Assembly (NCBI GenBank): GCA_944321755.1
Contig: CALUMM010000014.1
Coordinates: 1 to 54,094, forward strand
Reading direction: 5' to 3'
DNA: 54,094 nucleotides
From: an uncultured Alistipes sp.
GTDB taxonomy: Bacteria; Bacteroidota; Bacteroidia; Bacteroidales; Rikenellaceae
Under the pieces are notes generated by a model that was not told the origin of the DNA, did no database searches, and was given only the letters and a program-made list of their open reading frames with translations. The number at the start of each line of letters is the position of its first letter. The first letter of the stretch is position 1. Shown here piece by piece: positions 26,359-33,570 of this stretch. Made by a program: the position numbers and the translations under genes.

Positions 26359-28022
26359 TATTCGTATCCGGGATTCTGTTCCAGAACCGCTTCCGTATTG
26401 CGTTCGATCTCACTGTACGGAATCGGATAGAGATTGTTGTATTCGGAGATGGTCTGACCCTCTATGTAGTCGTTGTAGCGGCTCACCCGGTCATACACCA
26501 GCCCGAGACGTCCGAGGGTCAGGATGCGCGGCTCCTCGAACGACAACTCACGAAGGCGTTCGTCGAGAATATAGTCGATCGTCACATCCCCGGCCGAAAT
26601 CGGACGGGCCCCGACCCGCTGCCGAACCTCGTTGATGTCATCGGCCGCCAGGTCCGGATAACCGTCCCGGAAATAGGCCTCCGCACGGATCAGGTAGGTC
26701 TCCGCCAACCGGGCGAAATACTGGTCGTGGTAGGTCTTCATGGCCGAAGAGGTCAGCAGACCGATCGCCATGTCCTCCTCGCTGGCATACAGATAGGAGG
26801 GATGGTCCCCGCGCTGCGTGATCTTCGACTGGAACGGATAACAGTAATACTTCGTATCGTAATTGGTTCCCTTGTTCTCGCTGACCTTCTTGCCGTAATA
26901 CTTCGATTTGGGATTGTCGTACACGAAGTCCCGGATCATGTTCGGCTCCTGGTTGCGCTGGTCGTTGTCCCAGTCGCTGCTCCAGAGCTCATTGACCCAA
27001 TAAGAGGTCGGACCGAGATATCCGGCTCCGCGACCGCCGTTCTGGGTCGTCGGACCGATGAATCCATCCACTCCGTCGGGGTCCTTGAGCTGCCAATAGA
27101 CGCAGCCGCAAATCCGCTCGATCTTGTAGTTCCCTACGCCCAGACGTCCGTCGTCCGGCTCGATCTGGGCCACCCAGATCGCTTCGGTATTCTCCGCCAG
27201 GTTCTGATTCCCCATCTGGAAAAGGTCCCACCAGGGATTCCCCGGATCATCCTTCCGGTTGCCGAAACGGGTCTTCATCAACCCGAAGGCCGGATCCTCG
27301 ATCACGATACTTGCAGCCATCGCGGCACTGTCGAACTTCTCCAACGCAAGGTAAACCTCGGCCAGGAAATGGTAACCCGCCGCACGGTTGAGACGCCCGA
27401 CCGCCTTGACATCCTTCTTCTCCGGCAGATTCTCGGCCGCAAACCGCAGGTCGTTGGCCGCCTGCTGGAACGTCTCCTCTCGCGAGGCACGGACAAAATC
27501 GCGCCGCGGAGTCTTCACCTCATGCACGATCAGCGGAACCCCGCCGAACAGGCAGGCCAGCGCCCGGTAGGAGAATCCCCGGAAAAACCGGGCCTCGGCA
27601 AGCATCTGCGTGCGGGCCGTCTCATCCGTATACTCCGCATCTCCGATCCGGTCGATGATGACGTTCGCCTCGGAGATGACGCCGTAGAGCTGACGCCACC
27701 AGAAATCCGGCTGCGCGGAGCTGGGCGTGAGCAGACGGTAGTCGCCCATGCTGAAACTTCCGTCGTTGCGCGCATCCCGCAGGTAGTCCGAACCCGACAT
27801 CAGGGCAAAACCCTTCTTGTCGTCGTTGTTGTAGAATGCGTTCCGGGTCTTGTTGTAGATGTAGGTGATGGCCGATTCATAGTGTTCGGGGCGCGTGTAG
27901 GAGTTCTCGGGACTGTAGAAATCGAGAGGAACCTCCTCCAGGATCTTGCCTTCATTGCACGACACCATCAGCGAAACGGCCAAGGATGCCAGAGCGGAAA
28001 AGCCTATCAGTCTATTTTTCAT
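26358..28022 (-). CDS. SusD/RagB-family nutrient-binding lipoprotein
   Basis: Lipoprotein of 554 residues (MKNRLIGFSALASLAVSLMV then SC, Cys22). N-terminal block ILEEVPLDFYSPENSYTRPE and C-terminal RELSFEEPRILTLGRLGLVY are the RagB/SusD signatures. It follows its SusC partner by 29 bp and overlaps the next gene by one base. It should bind the glycan that the second locus degrades; linked enzymes (GH92, GH28-like, clan GH-A) suggest a mannose-containing or mixed plant or microbial glycan. Confidence 0.95.
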   Translation of the reverse strand: MKNRLIGFSALASLAVSLMVSCNEGKILEEVPLDFYSPENSYTRPEHYESAITYIYNKTRNAFYNNDDKKGFALMSGSDYLRDARNDGSFSMGDYRLLTPSSAQPDFWWRQLYGVISEANVIIDRIGDAEYTDETARTQMLAEARFFRGFSYRALACLFGGVPLIVHEVKTPRRDFVRASREETFQQAANDLRFAAENLPEKKDVKAVGRLNRAAGYHFLAEVYLALEKFDSAAMAASIVIEDPAFGLMKTRFGNRKDDPGNPWWDLFQMGNQNLAENTEAIWVAQIEPDDGRLGVGNYKIERICGCVYWQLKDPDGVDGFIGPTTQNGGRGAGYLGPTSYWVNELWSSDWDNDQRNQEPNMIRDFVYDNPKSKYYGKKVSENKGTNYDTKYYCYPFQSKITQRGDHPSYLYASEEDMAIGLLTSSAMKTYHDQYFARLAETYLIRAEAYFRDGYPDLAADDINEVRQRVGARPISAGDVTIDYILDERLRELSFEEPRILTLGRLGLVYDRVSRYNDYIEGQTISEYNNLYPIPYSEIERNTEAVLEQNPGYE

Positions 28023-28051
28023 AGCGATGCAATTTTACAGGTTAAAACTTG

Positions 28052-31000
28052 TCAGAATCCGATCTCCACACCGAACGTCCAGCTCCGCAGCACGGGACTG
28101 CCGCCGAGCGTCAGGCCCTGGCCGGTTTCGGGGTCCCAGCCCTGCCAGTTGGTCCAGGTGTACAGGTTCTTGCCGCTTACATAGAGCTTCAGATCCCGCA
28201 GCCCGATCTTGCTCAACAGCTCCCGGTTAAACCGGTACGACAGCGAAACGTCCTGCAGACGGACAAAACTCCGCTGGCGGTAGACCGTCGTCACCGTCGG
28301 CGTGGCATAATAGAGCTGGGCATACTCGGCATCGGGATTCGCCGGTGTCCAATAGTCGTAGGCAAAGGCATTGCAGTTCGTCGCCGCATCGTTGTAGCCC
28401 ACATCCGGCGTGTTGGCAGCCATATAGCGGTTCTTGCCGCCCTGAATCGAGTTGATGAACACGCGAAGCGTAAAATTCTTGTAGGTAAACGTATTGGCGA
28501 TACTGAACCGATAGCTGGGATCCTTATAGCCGATGATCTTCCGGTCTCCGTCGGGCGTGATCTTGTCGTTGTCGTCGAGATCCTCCACACGATACTGCCC
28601 GGGACGGTAGCCCGCCGGAATATCGTCGTCATCGAGTTGATAGATGCCCAGAATGTTGTAGTAGTAGATCGAACCCAACGGCTGGTCAATGAAGAGCGAG
28701 CTGGCAACCAGATCGTCCTCGCGACCGTCTCCGTCGACATCGTTCTGCGGTCCGAGAATCGAGACGACCCGGTTGCGGTTGAGCGAGAAGTTGACAGTCA
28801 TGTCCCAGGCGAAATCCCTGGTCTGGATGTTCCGCGAATTGATCGAGAACTCGAAACCGTGGTTGTGGATCTTGCCGATATTGCTCTTGATGCTGGCAAA
28901 CCCGGTCATCTGCGGGATGTTGATGCTGTAAAGAATGTTGCTGGTATTCGTGTTGTAGTATTCGAAGTTTCCGCTGATACGGCCCTTCAGGATACTGAAG
29001 TCGACACCCAGATTCAGACCCAGCGTCGTCTCCCACTTCAGGTCATCGTTGGCCATCGACGAGATGTACTGGCCGATCGACGGCAAATTGTTGTCGCCAT
29101 AGATATACGAGGGTTCCGCCGTCACCTGGGCCAGCGTACCGTAACGCCCCAGCGTCCGGTTACCCGTCATACCGTAGGAGGCCCTCAGCTTGAGAAACTC
29201 GATCGAAAGCGGCTTGTTCTTCATGAAGTTCTCGCCGCTGATCACCCAGGCAACCGCCGCCGAAGGGAAGACACCGAACTTGTTCTTCTTCGAGAAGCCC
29301 GAGAAGCCGTCCCGACGAACCGTAAAGGTCCCCAGATAACGTCCCTTATAGCCGTAATGGGCACGTGCCATGTAGTAGAGGCTGCTCTCGTCCCAGGCAC
29401 TTGAGGAGACCTTCTGGGTCGTCGCCACGCCGAGTTTGTTGTAACCCAGATCGAGATTCGAAAAGTCGCTTCCCGTGGCGCTCGTATTCTCGTATTCGTT
29501 CTCCTCACGACCGGCAAGCAGCGTGACATTCACGTTATGCACGTCGTTGAAGGTCCGTTCGTAGGTCAGAATGTTGTCGATGGTCCAGTCGTGCGCCGTA
29601 GCGTTGTACTTGCTCGCCTCACCCGTGTAGTTGCTCCCGTTCGGGTCGCTGGTATAACGGCGCGAAATCCGATAGTCATGCGAATAATTCACCCGATACG
29701 AGAGTCCCTTCACATAGGGAATATCGACTACGGCATAGACCGTTCCCATCAGGTTGAGCTCCTTGTTCAGATCGTCGATCTCCGTGGGCTCGAACGGGTT
29801 GGGCACGTTCTGGTCCATCGGCTGGCGGATCAGATCCCCCGCCTCGTCCCGCGGCACGGTCAGAGGGCTCATGCGCATGATGTCGCTCATGTCCGGAGTC
29901 TGCCCGCTGTAGTCGCCCGCAGCCACCATGCTCTGCACCCCGACCTTGAACCACGAAAGAATCTTGTTTTCGAGGTTGATACGTCCGGTCCAGCGCTTGT
30001 ACTTGTCGTTCATGATGTAACCCAGCTGGTCGGTATATCCGGACGAAATGAAGTAGGAGGTGCGGTCCGTCGCTCCCCGGATGCTCAGGTTGTGGGTCTG
30101 GATATGGCCCGTCTGCGTCGCGGCATCCCACCAGTCGAAGTCGGTTCCATTCTCGAATCCCTTGATGTTCGCCGGAGCGATCCAGGCCGACGTAATGTCG
30201 AAATCGGGATTGTACTGCGTATAGTCGGGCGCAAGATAGGCCTTGTCCCAGAGGGCGTCACGAACCCGGCGCAGGAACTGTTCCCGATTCAGCGGCTTGA
30301 GCCGGTGTGCGGGGGTCTGGATCGAATAGGAGGCCGAATAGGTGATGACCGGTTTGCTCGGCTCGCTGGCGCCGGTCATCGTCGTGATCAGGATCACGCC
30401 GTTGGCGGCACGCGATCCGTACACGGAGGCGGAACTGGCATCCTTCAGCACGTCGATCGACTTGATGTCCGACGGGTTCAGATCCACCAGATTCCCCTTG
30501 TAGATGATGCCGTCGACCACCAGAAGAGGCGCCGTATTGCCGCCGTCGAAGGTGTTCTGACCGCGCACGGTGATACTCGGATTTGCACCGGCCGAGGTGA
30601 CCTGCCCGACATTCAGTCCCGGGACCGAGCCCTGCAGCGACTGCACGATCGAGACGTTCGGAGCCTCGCGGAAGGCATCGATATCGGCCGAAACGATGGC
30701 TCCCGTCAGATCCGACTTGCGCATCGTACCGTAACCCACGACCACCACATCATCGATGCCGATCGAATTGTCCTCCAGCGCGACATCGACCGCCGTGCGT
30801 CCGGCAACGGGAACTTCGGCACTCTTCATGCCGATGAACGAGAATCGCAGCGTGCTTTGCGGCGGAACGTTGTCCAGACGATAGGTACCGTCCACCCCCG
30901 TGATCGTACCTTTCGAAGGGTTCTCGGCCACGATGACCGTCACACCGGCCAGCCGGGTCCCCGAAGCGTTGGTGACGCAGCCCACGACCGAAAGAGAACC

Positions 31001-31393
31001 GTCCGGGTTCGGTGCGTCGGCACGCCCCGACGAACGGGAATAGAGGACAATGTGACGGCTGTCGATCTTATAAGTCAAAGGTGTACCCTCCAGAAGCCGG
31101 TCCATGACACTTTCCAGCGAGGCGTTCTTCACCTGGATGGATCTGCGACCCAATCCACGCAGTTGTTCGTCCCGATAGAAAAAACGGTAATCGGAACTCT
31201 GTTCGATCCGTTTGAAGATCTCGGGGATCGACATGTTGCGGACCCGGAGCGTAATCCGTTCATCGGCGGATTGCTCCGCGGCAGAGACTGAGGCATGGCT
31301 GCACAGAAGAAGCACGAACAGCAGGAACAAACCGTGTGACAAAACAGCGCCGAAGTTCCTGAATTGCTTTAAAAACAGTAATTTAGGGTTCAT
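28052..31393 (-). CDS. SusC/RagA-family TonB-dependent transporter with STN signalling domain
   Basis: Outer-membrane receptor of 1113 residues. Signal peptide about 1-38; STN domain about 45-120 (LRVRNMSIPEIFKRIEQSSD); carboxypeptidase-regulatory-like domain (CVTNASGTRLAGVTVIVAEN); plug with VVVVGYGTMRKSDLTGAIVS and LKDASSASVYGSRAANGVIL; C-terminal beta-barrel. The STN domain couples it to the FecR/sigma pair upstream. The 193-bp gap to the fecR-like gene contains a strong hairpin and presumably the sigma-dependent promoter. Confidence 0.97.
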   Translation of the reverse strand: MNPKLLFLKQFRNFGAVLSHGLFLLFVLLLCSHASVSAAEQSADERITLRVRNMSIPEIFKRIEQSSDYRFFYRDEQLRGLGRRSIQVKNASLESVMDRLLEGTPLTYKIDSRHIVLYSRSSGRADAPNPDGSLSVVGCVTNASGTRLAGVTVIVAENPSKGTITGVDGTYRLDNVPPQSTLRFSFIGMKSAEVPVAGRTAVDVALEDNSIGIDDVVVVGYGTMRKSDLTGAIVSADIDAFREAPNVSIVQSLQGSVPGLNVGQVTSAGANPSITVRGQNTFDGGNTAPLLVVDGIIYKGNLVDLNPSDIKSIDVLKDASSASVYGSRAANGVILITTMTGASEPSKPVITYSASYSIQTPAHRLKPLNREQFLRRVRDALWDKAYLAPDYTQYNPDFDITSAWIAPANIKGFENGTDFDWWDAATQTGHIQTHNLSIRGATDRTSYFISSGYTDQLGYIMNDKYKRWTGRINLENKILSWFKVGVQSMVAAGDYSGQTPDMSDIMRMSPLTVPRDEAGDLIRQPMDQNVPNPFEPTEIDDLNKELNLMGTVYAVVDIPYVKGLSYRVNYSHDYRISRRYTSDPNGSNYTGEASKYNATAHDWTIDNILTYERTFNDVHNVNVTLLAGREENEYENTSATGSDFSNLDLGYNKLGVATTQKVSSSAWDESSLYYMARAHYGYKGRYLGTFTVRRDGFSGFSKKNKFGVFPSAAVAWVISGENFMKNKPLSIEFLKLRASYGMTGNRTLGRYGTLAQVTAEPSYIYGDNNLPSIGQYISSMANDDLKWETTLGLNLGVDFSILKGRISGNFEYYNTNTSNILYSINIPQMTGFASIKSNIGKIHNHGFEFSINSRNIQTRDFAWDMTVNFSLNRNRVVSILGPQNDVDGDGREDDLVASSLFIDQPLGSIYYYNILGIYQLDDDDIPAGYRPGQYRVEDLDDNDKITPDGDRKIIGYKDPSYRFSIANTFTYKNFTLRVFINSIQGGKNRYMAANTPDVGYNDAATNCNAFAYDYWTPANPDAEYAQLYYATPTVTTVYRQRSFVRLQDVSLSYRFNRELLSKIGLRDLKLYVSGKNLYTWTNWQGWDPETGQGLTLGGSPVLRSWTFGVEIGF

Positions 31394-31586
31394 ACATTAC
31401 AGTCTTAAGTTCTTTTTGTAAAGGTTGGGAACATCCTGGCGACAAGCTCCCGGGGAGTGTCGCCGCAGCAAAACAGAGCATACTGTGAGGATGGAATTAA
31501 TCGTCGCGGAGGTGACAGGTCAGGTTCATAGGCAGTGAGGTTTCAAAGGTTAGATATCGGTTTTCGCTATAGCTCTCGTCAAATGT
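31394..31586 (-). other. intergenic leader of the second susC-like gene with a strong hairpin
   Basis: No gene. A near-perfect stem-loop lies at 31438-31464: outer arms GGCGACA/TGTCGCC and inner arms CTCC/GGAG around a CGG loop. No T run follows on either strand, so it is not a standard terminator. It may stabilize the 3' end of fecR mRNA or form part of the susC leader. I could not recognise the sigma-dependent promoter with confidence. Confidence 0.5.
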
Positions 31587-32606
31587 TCAATGGCGCCGGG
31601 GACGCTCTTTGCTCAATCCCAGGTGAATCGTCTTGTTTTCGATCGTATAACGGATCGGAATCGTCAGGTTGATAAATTCCAGCACCTTGTATATGCTCAG
31701 GTTGTTGATCGAACCCGTAAAGTGGATGTGCTCAAAATCCGCTTCGTCATAGATGACCTCCACATCGTAATAGCGTTCCAACGTCCGGACCATCAGTTCG
31801 AAGGGTTCATTGTCGAAGATCAGGATTCCGTTCTGCCAGAGAATGTCGTTGTTGGTATTCAGGTGCGACTTGGTGAAGGTGCCGTCCTGTTCGTTATAGA
31901 CGACCTTCTCGCCCGGCAGCAGGTCGATTTCACCGTCGAATCCCGGAACCCGCATGACGATGTGTCCGTGGAGCAGCGACGTGGCGATACGCTCCGTTTC
32001 GGCATAGTGACGGACGTTGAACTTGGTACCCACCACGCGGATGCGGGCACTTCCGGCCTCGACGAAGAATGGATGCTGCTTGTCGGGCTTCACGTCGAAA
32101 CAGGCCTCGCCGACCAAGGAGGCTCGCCGGGACTGCTTGTCGGCACGGAATTCGACCCTCGATTCGGAGTTGAGCCAGACGAGGCTGCCGTCGGGCAGCT
32201 CCACGCAGCTCTGCTGTCCGGCACGGGTCGACACGGCAACCCGTTTTTCGGTATCGAAATAGCCCGACAGAGCGGCGATATACAGCGAACCCCACGATAC
32301 AAGGGCCAGGACCGCCACCGCAGCAACCGCCCGCACGAGACGCCGGAGCCCCGGATTCCCGGTTGAGATACGGTCGTCGAGACGCTCAGACAGTTGTGCT
32401 CGCACGGCCTCCGCCCGCGGATTCTCCGGGCGCGGCGCCGGATTGTTCCACCATGCACCCAGCGTATCGACCCATGCGGCATTCGCCTCATCGCGGTCTC
32501 GCCAGGCGTGGAGACGCTTCCGGTCACGGGCCGAAGCCGTAAAGGTCAGCCAACGGGCTATGAGATGTTGCATACCTTTCATGCGGTTCTCGGGCTTTTT
32601 CATCAT
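31587..32606 (-). CDS. FecR-family anti-sigma factor
   Basis: Inner-membrane anti-sigma factor of 339 residues. N-terminal sigma-binding part (HLIARWLTFTASARDRKRLH), membrane helix about residues 88-110 (LVRAVAAVAVLALVSWGSLY), periplasmic FecR domain (VAVSTRAGQQSCVELPDGSL, PFFVEAGSARIRVVGTKFNV) and C-terminal STN-like part (ELMVRTLERYYDVEVIYDEA, LSIYKVLEFINLTIPI). Two adjacent ATG codons are possible starts; further ATGs eight and eleven codons in are also possible. It pairs with the sigma gene 56 bp upstream and senses the second SusC. Confidence 0.95.
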   Translation of the reverse strand: MMKKPENRMKGMQHLIARWLTFTASARDRKRLHAWRDRDEANAAWVDTLGAWWNNPAPRPENPRAEAVRAQLSERLDDRISTGNPGLRRLVRAVAAVAVLALVSWGSLYIAALSGYFDTEKRVAVSTRAGQQSCVELPDGSLVWLNSESRVEFRADKQSRRASLVGEACFDVKPDKQHPFFVEAGSARIRVVGTKFNVRHYAETERIATSLLHGHIVMRVPGFDGEIDLLPGEKVVYNEQDGTFTKSHLNTNNDILWQNGILIFDNEPFELMVRTLERYYDVEVIYDEADFEHIHFTGSINNLSIYKVLEFINLTIPIRYTIENKTIHLGLSKERPRRH

Positions 32607-32662
32607 TAGGACACATCAAATGCCGAATTCCCCCAAAAGAATTCGCTTTTTTTACAAAAAAA

Positions 32663-33235
32663 TCAGAAGGTGAGTAGAAAACTGAGAAAGATTTTCGATT
32701 TCAAGGGGTCTGAAAGGTCGATATTCAACGCTTCGGCGATTTTTTTCACGGCAATCGCCAACTGGTTGTCCACGGTTTTGACCGAGATGCCGAGGATCTT
32801 CGCGGTTTCGGACCTTCCGAACCGCTCCTCGCGCATCAGGCGGAAGATGATCTTGCAACGGGCCGGAAGTTTCTCTACGGCCGTCTCCAGGGCCTTCATC
32901 ATGTCGTCCTCGACCAACAGGTCGTCGCCCCGGGGCGCACTGTAGCGGGCCAGCGGGACGTCGACACCGTCGAGCATCTCAAAACGGAAACGTTTCGCAT
33001 CCCGCAACTTGTTGACGGAAGCGTTGCGCACCGCCACGAAAAGGTAGGTATCCAACCGGTCGATCTGCTGCAGATTCTCCCGCTGCCACAACTTGAGAAA
33101 AACATCCAGCACCGCCTCCTCCGCCAGCGTATCGGAACGGGTAATGGTCCGGGCAAAAGCCGTCAGCCGTGTAAAATAGCGATCGAACAGCAGCGTCAGC
33201 GTATCCTTCGAGAAATTCCGCTTCGAATAATCCAT
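32663..33235 (-). CDS. ECF RNA polymerase sigma factor (sigma-70 family)
   Basis: Sigma factor of 190 residues: region 2 (LLFDRYFTRLTAFARTITRS, AEEAVLDVFLKLWQ) and region 4 (GRSETAKILGISVKTVDNQL). It heads the second glycan locus and is expected to drive the susC-to-GH92 operon after release by FecR. It differs strongly from the first sigma factor, so the two systems should have separate promoters. A TATATTTG element lies about 190 bp upstream. Confidence 0.95.
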   Translation of the reverse strand: MDYSKRNFSKDTLTLLFDRYFTRLTAFARTITRSDTLAEEAVLDVFLKLWQRENLQQIDRLDTYLFVAVRNASVNKLRDAKRFRFEMLDGVDVPLARYSAPRGDDLLVEDDMMKALETAVEKLPARCKIIFRLMREERFGRSETAKILGISVKTVDNQLAIAVKKIAEALNIDLSDPLKSKIFLSFLLTF

Positions 33236-33570
33236 ATCAGATACCTTTGAAACTCACCTTGAAAATGCACACAATATATAAATGGATAGACAGGTCTGAT
33301 TTTCCGAAATATCCCTCCCCCTCCGAACCGGAGGAACCGGACATTCAAGCCTCCGACCGCAGTTCCGAACCGGGAGCAACCCGCCTCTTTTTTCCGATTT
33401 TCCGGGGATGACCAACATGATCAGAAACAAATATAAGCAAATTAAAATTGAAAAAACACCTCTCCGACCCACTTTGAACAGATATTTTTTTTATGCTGCA
33501 ATAAATCGGATTTCATTTGGTAACTCGGGCGATGTTCCGTGTCCTTAACAGAAAGGAGTTTGTCTTGTCT
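33236..33570. other. intergenic region between divergent sigma and triple-hydrolase genes
   Basis: About 335 bp without a gene. It holds a minus-strand TATATTTG element (33435-33428) that could be the -7 box of the sigma gene, though no TTTG lies at the right spacing. On the plus strand TTCATTTG (33512-33519) is a one-mismatch -7 box for the hydrolase gene. An AT-rich stretch with eight T residues lies near 33484. I see no hairpin, small ORF or repeat worth naming. Confidence 0.4.

Noticed and set aside
33236-33570. Possible small RNA or riboswitch in the divergent gap
   Set aside because: No stable hairpin or terminator and only partial promoter elements were found.
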